A DNA stretch of 64,000 bases. Origin: Natronosalvus caseinilyticus (GTDB taxonomy: Archaea; Halobacteriota; Halobacteria; Halobacteriales; Natrialbaceae). Of the stretch, positions 50,447 to 59,819 are shown piece by piece. Under the pieces are notes generated by a model. That model was not told where the DNA came from. It searched no databases and was given only the letters and a program-made list of their open reading frames with translations. The stretch's first letter is position 1; the number at the start of each line of letters is the position of its first letter. The stretch is taken from NCBI RefSeq assembly GCF_017357105.1, contig NZ_CP071596.1, positions 3,782,001-3,846,000 on the forward strand, in the 5' to 3' direction. Both the position numbers and the translations under genes were made by a program.

Positions 50447-52927
50447 TCACGGTGCGTCCCGATTCGGTTGGAGGACCACGGTCGCTGTGTCGAGGTCCCA
50501 GACGTCCTCCCCGCCGCTGACGGCGACGACACGTATCGGTGACGCTGCATCGCCCCTCTCGAGCGAGAACCGCCCGTCCGTGACCGCTCTCGTCTCGACT
50601 CCTGCATCCGTCTGCGCGACGACGTAATCGCCGTCGGTGGTTCCCGACACCGTCTCGTTATCAGCCTCGAGTTCGAGCGTCGGGGTCGTCGACTCACTCG
50701 AGGTGCGACCACGACCTCGTTCGCGGAAGAAGTCCGCGACTATTTCGGGCGTTTCGATCGGATATCCGGCGTCGATCGAGTGAGCGAGCCGAACGTACTG
50801 GGCGCAACTCCACGCCAGGGGCGTCGCGGCCGCCGTTCCGCTGCCGAACGTCCAGCCGAAGTCGGTCGGGTCTTCGCTGTCCCAGACCTGTTCCGGGAGC
50901 ATGCGGCCGCTGTTGGCGAAACTGGTCATCGTCTCCAGGAGGGCCGCCGGCTCGAGGTCGGCGTCGGTCTCGTCGGCGAGCAGTTCGTACTCTCCGCGCT
51001 CACCGGTGAAGATTGGCCACAGTCGCCCCTTGCCCGCGTGGGTGAGCGACCAGGGTGCGCCAGCGCCGTCCGGTCCGTCGGCGGTCTGTTCGCCGTAGCC
51101 GTCGCCGTTGTAGCGGTACCACGCGGGGCCGTGGGGCGTGTCGACGCGGATCGTCTCGTCGACGACGGCGAGCGAGTTGCGGACGACCTCGTCGTCCCAG
51201 GAGAGGATTCCCAGCCGAACGAGTTCGAGGAAGCCCGCGTCGACGATGTCGCGCTCGTCGAGCGTCGGGCCGCCGTTGGCGAGCGTCCGCTCGCTCGGCT
51301 CATCGGGCCGGCCGTCAACGCTCACGCGAACGTAGTAGGGCGTCGCGTGCTCGTCGGTGCCCGTCGTCGTGGCGCACCACTCTTCGACGCCGCGCGACCA
51401 GTCGTCGGCGACCGCGAGATAGCGGATGGCGTCCTCGTCGGCGCCCACGCGGTCGGCGAACCAGGCCGCACAGACGAGCCCCGCGATTTCGGCGGCGATC
51501 GTGCTCGGGGAGTAGCCCGCCTCTTCCTCCCAGCGCTCCTGTTCGCTGTCGGGCCCGCTTCGCAGGATATACTCCGCGATGGTCCGCACGTCCTCGTAGT
51601 CGTAGCTGGCCTGATCGAGCCCGTGGTCGTGACGGTTCGCGAGCTGGTAGGCCATCACGATCGGGAACGAAATGTTGTCCAGTTGCTCGCCACCCCATCG
51701 CGTGGTCCCCTCGAGGTAGGTGTTCTGCGGGAGGAAGCCGTCGTCCTCGAGCTGGTAGCGAAAGAGGTACGCCGTGGCGTCGATCGCGCTCTCGACGTCG
51801 CCCATCGCCTCGAAGGCGGTCGAGACCTGGTAGAGGTCGCGCGACCAGACGAAGTTGTAGCCGTAGTCCGCCGCTTCGGTGGCCTCGACGCCGGTTCCCC
51901 AGGGGACCGAGGGAGAGGCGAGACCCGCCCCGACGAACGTCTTGTCCTCGACGGCTTTGAGGGTCATCGCCGCGAAGTCGTACTGGACGCGCCGGTCCGG
52001 GTCGTCGACGACGCTCGCGGGGACGTCCAGGTCCGCGAGATACGACCGCCAGGAGGCGACGTAGTCCTCGCGAATCGTCTCGGAGCCGCGCTCGAGCGTT
52101 CGCCTCGTTTCCGCCCGTGCCGCGTCCACGTCCGCGTCGGTCGCGAATCCGAGCGCGACCTCGGTCTCGAGAGCAGAAACATCCGTCCCGACGCGAGCGC
52201 CGAGCGAGACGATTCCCTCGCCCGAAGCCGCGGCCCCGTCGTCCCCCTCGAGCGGTTCCGTCCCGTTCTCGCCGCCCTCGCGGACCGCCGCCCAGTCGAA
52301 TCCGTCTGCGGCCTCGAGTGCCAACGCCACGCGGTAGGGTTCGCCATCCTGGTCGTGAATGACGGTCGAGCCACCCTCGGTGTCGTACGCGACGAGGCCG
52401 TGGTCGCCGGTCTCGCCCACGCGTTCGGCGCGGATGTGGACGCCTCGTGCGGATGGCGTCGGCTGGCCGACGACGTAGACATCGTACTCGGTGAGCGCGT
52501 CGGCCGCGTCGAAGGCGAGCGAACAGCACAGCGCCTCGCTCTCGGTATCGACGGCGGTTTCGACGGTCAGTGCCCAGTCGTGACCCGCCGCCGTCTCACG
52601 AAATTGGTGTTCGTAGACGAGCGCGTCGTCGGCCGTCGGCATCACGGTGCGCTCGAGCGAATCGGTCGTACGCTGGGTCGGTCGACTCGTTCGCGCTACG
52701 TAGCCGTCGCCGTCGGTGACGATGAACGACAGCGTTCGCAGGTTCATCACGTCCACGCGCGGGAATCGCGGTTCGGTGATCGCTCCCTCGGTCAGCGTAC
52801 ACCAGACGCGCGTTGGATCGTCGGTGTCGTAGTCGTGGGGCGTCTCGAGTCCGTAGGTTTCGCCGCTCGCCCAGCTCACGGCGGGAAATCGATTCGAGTC
52901 GTCGTGGGTCGAATTCGGTGTCGTCAT
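50447..52927 (-). CDS. glycoside hydrolase family 15 (glucoamylase-type)
   Basis: 826 aa from ATG 52927 (MTTPNSTHDDSNRF). No signal peptide is seen. The N-terminal ~270 residues form a beta-rich domain (RVWCTLTEGAITEPRFPRV, like glucodextranase N-domains). The (alpha/alpha)6 barrel follows with YNFVWSRDLYQVSTAFEAMGDV, LPQNTYLEGTTRW, RWEEEAGYSPSTIAAEIAGLVCAA and MLPEQVWDSEDP, which include the general acid and base region. A C-terminal ~90-residue beta domain ends the protein. It would release glucose from alpha-glucans. The gene lies directly upstream of the importer operon on the same strand, but with its own promoter region. Confidence 0.9.
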   Translation of the reverse strand: MTTPNSTHDDSNRFPAVSWASGETYGLETPHDYDTDDPTRVWCTLTEGAITEPRFPRVDVMNLRTLSFIVTDGDGYVARTSRPTQRTTDSLERTVMPTADDALVYEHQFRETAAGHDWALTVETAVDTESEALCCSLAFDAADALTEYDVYVVGQPTPSARGVHIRAERVGETGDHGLVAYDTEGGSTVIHDQDGEPYRVALALEAADGFDWAAVREGGENGTEPLEGDDGAAASGEGIVSLGARVGTDVSALETEVALGFATDADVDAARAETRRTLERGSETIREDYVASWRSYLADLDVPASVVDDPDRRVQYDFAAMTLKAVEDKTFVGAGLASPSVPWGTGVEATEAADYGYNFVWSRDLYQVSTAFEAMGDVESAIDATAYLFRYQLEDDGFLPQNTYLEGTTRWGGEQLDNISFPIVMAYQLANRHDHGLDQASYDYEDVRTIAEYILRSGPDSEQERWEEEAGYSPSTIAAEIAGLVCAAWFADRVGADEDAIRYLAVADDWSRGVEEWCATTTGTDEHATPYYVRVSVDGRPDEPSERTLANGGPTLDERDIVDAGFLELVRLGILSWDDEVVRNSLAVVDETIRVDTPHGPAWYRYNGDGYGEQTADGPDGAGAPWSLTHAGKGRLWPIFTGERGEYELLADETDADLEPAALLETMTSFANSGRMLPEQVWDSEDPTDFGWTFGSGTAAATPLAWSCAQYVRLAHSIDAGYPIETPEIVADFFRERGRGRTSSESTTPTLELEADNETVSGTTDGDYVVAQTDAGVETRAVTDGRFSLERGDAASPIRVVAVSGGEDVWDLDTATVVLQPNRDAP

Positions 52928-53123
52928 GGGTATCTCAATGCTGACTGCTGCGTGCGTGTCGTCGAACGATGGACGACCTACCCGCGGGCGCTCTCGAGGA
53001 CTGGTGAAGCGAGTCTCGACCGAAAGTGCCAGCAGCCGCTGGAATACGATACCGAATCTCACCCAGCCACGGATAAAAATACTACGAAATAGTGCATCAT
53101 TCGTTTGAAATCGAGGAAAAGAA

Positions 53124-53132
53124 TTATATGTG
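53124..53132 (+). promoter_or_regulatory. TATA box of the MalK-type gene
   Basis: AATTATATG is centred 26 nt before ATG 53154, implying a leaderless mRNA. The 226-nt region is shared with the divergent GH15 gene and contains an ACTA/TAGT dyad in an AT-rich block near 53081-53098. Confidence 0.6.
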
Positions 53133-53153
53133 CGATTCACCCACACCTAGGAA

Positions 53154-54284
53154 ATGGCGAGTCTGAGAGTCGAGAACCTCCGAAAGGAGTACGACCGCGG
53201 AGCAATTGTCGCCGTCGACGATCTGAGTCTCGAGGTCGAAGACGGCGAGTTCGTCACCGTCGTCGGGCCCTCGGGGTGTGGGAAGACGACGACGCTGCGC
53301 ATGATCGCCGGCCTCGAGAAACCGACGAGCGGGTCGATCTCCCTCGGCGACGAGGAGGTCACGAGCCAGAGTGCCCGGGATCGAGACATCGCGATGGTGT
53401 TTCAGAACTATGCGCTGTATCCGCACAAGACGGTCTTCCAGAACATGGCCTTCGGCCTGCGGATGAGCACGGACCTGTCGAAAGCCGAGCGAGAGGAGAA
53501 AGTCCAGTGGGCGGCCGAGATGATGGACATCGAGGAACTCCTCGACCAGAAGCCCGACGAACTCTCCGGCGGCCAGAAACAGCGCGTCGCCCTCGGGCGA
53601 GCGATCGTCCGCGAACCCAAACTCTTCCTGTTCGACGAACCGCTCTCGAACCTCGACGCGAAGCTCCGGACCACGATGCGCGCCGAGATCCAGCGCCTCC
53701 AGGACGAACTCGGCATCACCTCCGTCTACGTCACCCACGACCAGGAGGAGGCGATGACCATGGGTGACAAGATCGTCATCCTCAACGACGGCGAACTCCA
53801 GCAAGTCGGCGCGCCGACCCACGTCTACGATAAACCCGCGAACGAATTCGTCGGCGGCTTCGTCGGGTCGCCGTCGATGAACTTCCTCGACCTCGTTGCC
53901 CGCACGTCCGGCAACTCGCTGGTCCTCACTGACGGCGAGGACTTCCGCTACTCGCTGTCGCCCGAGTACGCCGCCGATATCGACGTCGAGGACGGACAGC
54001 CGGTCACCCTCGGCATCCGCCCCGAGGACATCTACACGGCCGATCCCGGTTCGGACGGCATCCAGACGACGGTCGACGTCCTCGAGCCGATCGGGAGCGA
54101 CAACTACCTCTACCTCGACGTCCACGACGACTTCATCGCTCGCGTCAACGCCGACGTCAAGCCCACCGTGGGCGAGACCATCGAGATCACGTTCGACGAA
54201 TCGAAGATCCGACTCTTCGACCGGGACACTGGCGAGTCGTTGCTCCACCCCCAGCGACGTGAGCCGGCGGCTCCGGAAGCCTGA
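53154..54284 (+). CDS. malK: sugar ABC transporter ATP-binding protein (MalK/UgpC type)
   Basis: 376 aa. Walker A GPSGCGKTT, signature LSGGQKQRVALGRAIV, Walker B LFLFDEPLSNLD and the switch His region YVTHDQEEAMTM are complete. The C-terminal third (~240-376) is the TOBE-type regulatory domain. It energises the permeases encoded at 46953-49027, with which it is not co-transcribed: it lies on the opposite strand beyond the glucoamylase. A T-tract follows the stop. Confidence 0.94.
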   Translation: MASLRVENLRKEYDRGAIVAVDDLSLEVEDGEFVTVVGPSGCGKTTTLRMIAGLEKPTSGSISLGDEEVTSQSARDRDIAMVFQNYALYPHKTVFQNMAFGLRMSTDLSKAEREEKVQWAAEMMDIEELLDQKPDELSGGQKQRVALGRAIVREPKLFLFDEPLSNLDAKLRTTMRAEIQRLQDELGITSVYVTHDQEEAMTMGDKIVILNDGELQQVGAPTHVYDKPANEFVGGFVGSPSMNFLDLVARTSGNSLVLTDGEDFRYSLSPEYAADIDVEDGQPVTLGIRPEDIYTADPGSDGIQTTVDVLEPIGSDNYLYLDVHDDFIARVNADVKPTVGETIEITFDESKIRLFDRDTGESLLHPQRREPAAPEA

Positions 54285-54290
54285 ACGCGT

Positions 54291-54296
54291 TTTTTC
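54291..54296 (+). terminator. T-tract after the MalK-type gene
   Basis: TTTTTT 7 nt after the stop at 54284. Confidence 0.5.
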
Positions 54297-54353
54297 TGGC
54301 CATTCGCCCGGTTGCTGCCGTGCGATCGAACGGTTCGCCTTCAGCGACGTCGA

Positions 54354-55835
54354 TCAGAATCCGACCGGTCCGATGTCGACGTGCGTCTCGAGCAGCGACG
54401 CCGCTCGATCGTACGGCGACCCCTCGTCGTCGGCCTGGGAACGCGGCGGAAGCACGCTCGCCGACTCGAACACCGACGCGAGGAACGCTTCGCGGACGCA
54501 ATCGTTCTCGAACAGGCCGTGCAGGTAGGTTCCGACCACCAGCCCCGAGGCACAGCTCTCCGGACCGAACGGCTGGGGGGCCGGTGCCGTGAGTGTGGTG
54601 CGCCCCATCCGGATCTCGTAACCGGTGACGGCTCCCGCGATGTCGAACGGTCCGTCGCCGCTTACCGACCGCGAGACGCGCTCGACGCGCTTCTCTGGTG
54701 AAAACCGCGTTTCGACCGGTAAGAGTCCGACCCCCTCGACGGTGTCGACGTCCCGCGTACTCTCGAGGGCGGCGTTCTCGAGGCGCTCGCCGAGCAGTTG
54801 ATAGCCGCCACACAGGCCGACGATCGGCCCCTCGAAGGCCCGGAGGTGGTCGTCGAACCCGGCGTCGACGAGCGCCTGCAGATCGTCGACGGTGTTCTTC
54901 GTTCCCGGAACGATCACCGCATCGGCGTCGGTCAGATCTGCCTCGAGCGGCACGTACTCCACGCGAACGCCCGGCTCGCTACTCAGGGGCTCGAGGTCGG
55001 TAAAGTTCGAGATTCGGGGGAGCCGTGGGACCGCTATCGTGACCGATCGACCAGCGGGAACGTCGTCGCCGACGGGACGCGACTCGTTCGCGTTCAACTC
55101 GGGGACGGAGACGCTGTCCTCCGCGGGCAACCCGGGGTCGTCGTGGGGGACCACCCCGAGTATCGGCACGCCGGTCCGGGCTTCGAGTTCCTCGATGCCG
55201 GAGGTCAGGAGCGACGGGTCGCCCCGAAACTTGGTGATGATCGCACCAGCGACCCGTTCCCGGAGGTCGTCCGGGAGGAGCTCGAGCGTCCCGTACAGGC
55301 TGGCGAACGCGCCGCCGCGCTCGATGTCGACGGCAATCACGATGTCGGCGTCGGCGAACCGTGCGGTTTCGACGTTGGCCAGGTCCCGATCGTGGAGGTT
55401 GATTTCGGCGATGCTTCCGGCCCCTTCCGCGACGATTACGTCGTGATCCGCCGCGAGACGCTCGTGGGACTCCTCGGCGGCGCGTCGGGCGACCGACCAA
55501 TGGTCGTCGTAGTACCCCCCGGCACTGACGTTCGCGACCGCCTCGCCGTGAACGATCAGCTGACTCTCACCGTCCCCTCTCGGTTTCAGCAGAACGGGGT
55601 TGACGTCGGTCGTCGGAACGACACGGGCCGCTCGCGACTGGACGTACTGGGAAACCCCAATCTCGCCCCACGTCCCGTCGGGCGCGAGTGCCACTCGAGC
55701 GTTGTTGCTCATGTTCTGGGCCTTGAACGGAGCCACGGAGACGCCCCGTCGAGCCAGGAGCCGGCAGAGTCCGGCCGCGAGCGTGCTCTTGCCGACGTGG
55801 CTCGCGGTGCCGGCGACGAGGACGGTTTCAGTCAT
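54354..55835 (-). CDS. cbiP: cobyric acid synthase (CobQ/CbiP)
   Basis: 493 aa from ATG 55835 ([18 protein letters not shown]). It amidates adenosylcobyrinic acid a,c-diamide at b, d, e and g. The N-terminal ATP domain has [15 protein letters not shown] and [15 protein letters not shown]. The C-terminal class I glutaminase domain (~250-490) has [15 protein letters not shown] with the nucleophile Cys. Same direction as cbiA, 266 nt apart. Confidence 0.94.
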   Translation of the reverse strand: MTETVLVAGTASHVGKSTLAAGLCRLLARRGVSVAPFKAQNMSNNARVALAPDGTWGEIGVSQYVQSRAARVVPTTDVNPVLLKPRGDGESQLIVHGEAVANVSAGGYYDDHWSVARRAAEESHERLAADHDVIVAEGAGSIAEINLHDRDLANVETARFADADIVIAVDIERGGAFASLYGTLELLPDDLRERVAGAIITKFRGDPSLLTSGIEELEARTGVPILGVVPHDDPGLPAEDSVSVPELNANESRPVGDDVPAGRSVTIAVPRLPRISNFTDLEPLSSEPGVRVEYVPLEADLTDADAVIVPGTKNTVDDLQALVDAGFDDHLRAFEGPIVGLCGGYQLLGERLENAALESTRDVDTVEGVGLLPVETRFSPEKRVERVSRSVSGDGPFDIAGAVTGYEIRMGRTTLTAPAPQPFGPESCASGLVVGTYLHGLFENDCVREAFLASVFESASVLPPRSQADDEGSPYDRAASLLETHVDIGPVGF

Positions 55836-56010
55836 CCGTGTTCGATCCCCTCGAGAACGGGGCAGCACGCACTCGTGGTCGTCCGACGCCCACGTTCGTA
55901 CCGTTCGGTGGCACAGACTGACGCATTACCGACTCGCTCGGTCGGCGGGCGCAAAATGGTGGCGTTTCCCGTTCCCGAACCGGACGCGTTCTCTCAGTTG
56001 CTCGAAGATA

Positions 56011-56038
56011 CCCGATTCCCGATGCCCGATTCCTGATG
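56011..56038. repeat. 14-bp tandem duplication between cbiP and cbiA
   Basis: CCCGATTCCCGATG (56011-56024) is repeated as CCCGATTCCTGATG (56025-56038), one mismatch. Confidence 0.65.
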
Positions 56039-56101
56039 CCCGCCGTCTCCGGCCTCCACGATCGCCGCACTGACGGCTCGAGTGCCCGCAGAGACCGAGG
56101 T

Positions 56102-57427
56102 TCAGCGGCTGTAACCGCCGCCGTTCGCCGCAACCGCCTCGAGGAACCGGTCGAACGCGCCGCTCTCGGGGTGGACGTGCGCGTACGTCCCGAGGGACGC
56201 GTACTCGAGCAGGCCGTCGGCGTCGCCGGTGATCCCCTCGCCGCGTCGCACTTCGAAGGCGAACCGCGCGTCGGTGGCCGCGTCCGCCCGGGAGTAGTGA
56301 AACTCGTGGCCGCGGAGGGTTTCGCCGGCTCGGGCAGTGAGTCCGTCGCGTGTGGCCGCCAGTTCGACGTGATCGAGCGCCTGATAGCGCTCACACATCG
56401 TCACGTCCGCCGGCAAAATTCCAGCCAGTCGATGGTGTTCGCCGTCGACCGTCGTCAACGACTCCGCCATGACCATCAACCCGCCGCACTCGCCGAACAC
56501 CGGGACGCCCTCGCTCGCCCGCGCCTCGAGTTCTGCGAGCGTTCCCCCGGCGGACAGGTCGGCGGCGTGGAGTTCCGGATAGCCGCCGGGGAGGTAGACG
56601 CCGTCGCAGTCGGGGATCGGGTCGCCCGCTACGGGGGAAAACGTTCGGACGGCAGCGCGTTCGCGCAGCCGCTCGATCGTCGCCGGATATCGAAAACAGA
56701 ACGCCTGGTCAGACGCAACCGCGATACGGGCATCGCCCCCGGCGGCGGTTTCGGCGACCGACCGCGGTTTCGGGGGTGAGCGAGCGAGCGAAACCAATCG
56801 GTCGACATCCAGGTTGGCGGCCGTCCGCAGCGCATCCGCCTCGAGCGGCGCCTCCTCCCCGGTGTGTAACCCGAGGTGACGGTCGGGAATCTCGAGGTCT
56901 GGATGCGGCGAGACACGGCCGAAGTACGCCAGGTCTTCCGGGAGTGCGTTCCTGATTCCGTCCTCGTGACGGCCGCCGTGAGCGCGCTGGGCGACGATTC
57001 CGGCCACCTCGACGTCGCGGTCGGCGAGCTCGGCGTAGCGGCGAAATCCGAGCGCCGTCGCAGCCACGCTCTCCATCCCGGCAGCCGCGTCGACCACGAG
57101 GACGACGGGGAGGTCGAGTGCCTCGGCGAGCCCCGCCGTACTCGAGGCGTCGCCGTCGTACAGCCCCATCATTCCCTCGACGACGCAGACGTCGCCCTCG
57201 CCGCGGTGGTAATTTCGTCGCATCCCTTCGACGCCCTCGAGCCACGGGTCGAGCGTTCTCGAGGGGCGACTCGCTACGGCCTCGTGGTGGCTCGGATCGA
57301 TGAAATCCGGACCCGCTTTCGCAGGTTGGACGTCGTAGCCGGCGTCTTCGAGGGTCCGGATCGTCGCGAGCGTCGCGACGGTCTTGCCGACGCCGGAACT
57401 CGTGCCGGCGAGGACGAACCCGTTCAC
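56102..57427 (-). CDS. cbiA: cobyrinate a,c-diamide synthase
   Basis: 441 aa. It amidates cobyrinic acid at the a and c side chains, an ATP- and glutamine-dependent step upstream of CbiP. The ATPase domain has FVLAGTSSGVGKTVATLAT and AKAGPDFIDPSHHEAV; the glutaminase domain has GVPVFGECGGLMVMAESL with the nucleophile Cys. The two cobalamin genes are transcribed in the same direction and cut into the sugar island. Confidence 0.94.
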   Translation of the reverse strand: MNGFVLAGTSSGVGKTVATLATIRTLEDAGYDVQPAKAGPDFIDPSHHEAVASRPSRTLDPWLEGVEGMRRNYHRGEGDVCVVEGMMGLYDGDASSTAGLAEALDLPVVLVVDAAAGMESVAATALGFRRYAELADRDVEVAGIVAQRAHGGRHEDGIRNALPEDLAYFGRVSPHPDLEIPDRHLGLHTGEEAPLEADALRTAANLDVDRLVSLARSPPKPRSVAETAAGGDARIAVASDQAFCFRYPATIERLRERAAVRTFSPVAGDPIPDCDGVYLPGGYPELHAADLSAGGTLAELEARASEGVPVFGECGGLMVMAESLTTVDGEHHRLAGILPADVTMCERYQALDHVELAATRDGLTARAGETLRGHEFHYSRADAATDARFAFEVRRGEGITGDADGLLEYASLGTYAHVHPESGAFDRFLEAVAANGGGYSR

Positions 57428-57596
57428 GATCGATCGACCCCGGTCGCGAGGGATTCGGTCGGCCTCGGGTTCGTCGACGTTGCGGGCGGGTGGACGCAGG
57501 TCGGCTTCGATTCGGTCATCGAGACTCAGTTCGTTCGCGGTTGGACAGCCCGAAGAAAAAAGGTATCGAGGCGAGCACGCTCGAGCGTCGTTACCG

Positions 57597-59681
57597 TCAG
57601 TTCGAGACCGGCGTCGAGCGCTCCTGACGAACCGGGTCGTCGAGCTCGCGCAACTGCGCGACCGTCGCCAGCCGGAGCGCGTGGGGCCACCCGAGCGGCG
57701 TCGCGCTGTCGGGGGTGCCGTCGTCGAAGACCTGTTCGGGCAGGTAGCCCGACTCGAGGCAGAGACTCCCCCCGGGGAACAGTTCCGCGAGGAGGTCGCG
57801 GGCGCGCTCGAGGTACGCGTCGTCCTCGAGGAGTCGAGCGAGCGAGACGGCGGCGTTGGCTCCCCAGGCCGTCGAGACGGTCCAGATCTTCTCGTCTGCT
57901 TGCGTGCGAGTACGCCAGTCGTCGCCCTCGAAGCGGATCAGCCCGGAGACGGCGTCGGTCTCCCGGGCGAGTCCGTCCAGCGTCGCGTCGACGTGCTGGC
58001 GCAGGCGTTCGCGGCGTTCGTCGTCGACCGACTCGAGCGCGTCGTAGGCCGCGTGGGCGTCGACGAGGGCGAACGTGCTCGAGTCCAGCCGAGAGTCGAG
58101 GTCGCCGTCGCGGTCCCGGAGGACGTAGATGCCGCGGTCGTCATCCCAGAGTTGATCGAGGCCGTGGTAGACGACTCGCGCTTGCTCGCGGGCGTGTGCT
58201 CGCAGTTCCTCGTCGATCGGAGCCCCCGCGACGGCGGCGTAGGCGTGGAGGAAGGTCGCAGCGGTGTGGGTAAATCGGCCGGCCATGTTCTCCCAGGCGT
58301 TCTGGCAGGCGACCGGCAGCCCATCCTCGGCGAGGGTGGCGTCGAGACCCGCCAGGCCCCGCTCGATCACGGGCTCGACCTCGCGGGCTCGCTCGTCGCT
58401 CGTCTCCGCGTACGTCGCGAGGTACGAGAGGACGCTAGCGGTCTGGTCGGCCTGGTAGTCCACGCCGTCGCCACCGACGTGATCGTTCGCCCAGCCAGGC
58501 GCGAGCGAGCCGTCGTCGGGCCAGACCCGATGAGGCCAGGTGCCGTCCTCGAGTTGGGCGTCGACGTAGAAGGTCGCGCTGTGTTCGTGGACGGTCTCGA
58601 GGTCCAGGTCGAGGGCGTCCGCGCTCTCGAGGAGGAAGCGGGCGATTTCGGCGTCGTCGCGGAACCAGGTGTAGCCGTAACCCCCGGAGTACTCGTAGTG
58701 GGGGTCGAAGTCGGGACCGGCCATGCGACTGCCGCGTTCGCTCGAGAGGACGCCGAGGACGCGGAGGTCGTCGACGACGGCCGCGTGCTCGAGGTCCGCT
58801 GTCTCGGTCTCGGTCTCGGTCTCGATCTCGATTCCTGCTCCGGTCCCGGTCCCGGCATCGTCGCTTCCCTCCCGACCCGCGGAAATCGAGGGCGCCGCCG
58901 CTCGGATCGATTCGCCGTCGGCGAGCGCAGCGGTTCGTTCGACGAGGTCGTCGACGACGGCCGACGAGTCGGGGGCGCCGGTGAGACGGCTGACGACCGT
59001 CGCACTCCCGTCCTCGAACGGCACGAAGCCGAGCACGTACCCGCCGAGTCGGCCGTCCTCGTACTGGCCCGTCTCCTCGCCGCGGGGGAAATCCACGGGT
59101 CCGTCGTCGAGAACGTCCGCCAGTCGTTCGGGAAGCTGACCGCCGACCGTCTCGAAGCGGGGTTCGCTCGTCAGGAAGTCGTGTTCCGCCCGATGGTACA
59201 CCTCGACGATGCCCGGATCGTCGTAGACGAGTTGCCCGATCCGGTCGTCGCGTCCTCCCGGCGCGAACGAGACGAACGCCGCGAGCGCGTCGGCACTCCC
59301 CTCGGTGACCGTGACGTGGGTCACGTGCACCTCATCGAGCGTGAGGTCCAGGCGCTCGAGTTCGAGTTCGATGCCGAGGTCCTCGCCCGCGAAGGTCGTC
59401 TGGACCAGCGCCGTGTCGTCGACGTACGACTGGGACGTCGTCTCGAGTTCGTCGAGCCACCGTATCTCGCCGTCGATCCGAACGCCGAATCGAGAGCGGT
59501 CAATCCCATAGTAGCCAGTGAGCGGATAGGAAAAGTCTCGGAGCGTTCCATCTCGGCCGACGTGGACGGTTCGGCCGGCCAGTCCAGAGAAACGGCCGCT
59601 CGTGGTCCGGCGCTCGCCGGGGAACGCAGTCGGGGACCCCTGGTATCGCTTGTAGTCGTCGAGCGCGGCGCGTAGCGTCAT
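57597..59681 (-). CDS. glycoside hydrolase family 15 protein, second copy
   Basis: 694 aa. No signal peptide. N-terminal beta domain (1 to ~240): RDFSYPLTGYYGIDRSRFGVRIDGEIRWLDE. A low-complexity Glu-Thr stretch (~283-293) links to the alpha barrel: YGYTWFRDDAEIARFLLES, DGTWPHRVWPDDGSLAP, QNAWENMAGRFTHTAATFLHA and SGYLPEQVFDD, where the general acid and base glutamates lie. It resembles glucoamylase/glucodextranase. Only 138 nt separates it from the divergent amylase, supporting shared regulation. Start near a TATA-like TACTTTTGT element at 59709-59717. Confidence 0.9.
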   Translation of the reverse strand: MTLRAALDDYKRYQGSPTAFPGERRTTSGRFSGLAGRTVHVGRDGTLRDFSYPLTGYYGIDRSRFGVRIDGEIRWLDELETTSQSYVDDTALVQTTFAGEDLGIELELERLDLTLDEVHVTHVTVTEGSADALAAFVSFAPGGRDDRIGQLVYDDPGIVEVYHRAEHDFLTSEPRFETVGGQLPERLADVLDDGPVDFPRGEETGQYEDGRLGGYVLGFVPFEDGSATVVSRLTGAPDSSAVVDDLVERTAALADGESIRAAAPSISAGREGSDDAGTGTGAGIEIETETETETADLEHAAVVDDLRVLGVLSSERGSRMAGPDFDPHYEYSGGYGYTWFRDDAEIARFLLESADALDLDLETVHEHSATFYVDAQLEDGTWPHRVWPDDGSLAPGWANDHVGGDGVDYQADQTASVLSYLATYAETSDERAREVEPVIERGLAGLDATLAEDGLPVACQNAWENMAGRFTHTAATFLHAYAAVAGAPIDEELRAHAREQARVVYHGLDQLWDDDRGIYVLRDRDGDLDSRLDSSTFALVDAHAAYDALESVDDERRERLRQHVDATLDGLARETDAVSGLIRFEGDDWRTRTQADEKIWTVSTAWGANAAVSLARLLEDDAYLERARDLLAELFPGGSLCLESGYLPEQVFDDGTPDSATPLGWPHALRLATVAQLRELDDPVRQERSTPVSN

Positions 59682-59819
59682 TAACTCTGACCACGAACGG
59701 GGGGTACAAAAGTATGTTGTAAAATTAGTTCACAGTTGTTCACTGCATAGCGGGCGGGAGACCGTCGGAAATCGGCCGGAGACCAAAAGCGTAAGAGCGG
59801 GGCCCCAAATGGCGTTGGT

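Noticed and set aside
50780-53092. 770-codon plus-strand ORF opposite the GH15 gene
   Set aside because: Antisense to a well-supported glucoamylase; composition is typical of a GC3-driven shadow.
53077-53100. ACTA/TAGT dyad as a TrmB operator
   Set aside because: It is AT-rich and near the malK promoter, but it does not match the TACT-spacer-GAGTA type motif known for TrmB, so I did not call it a TrmB site.
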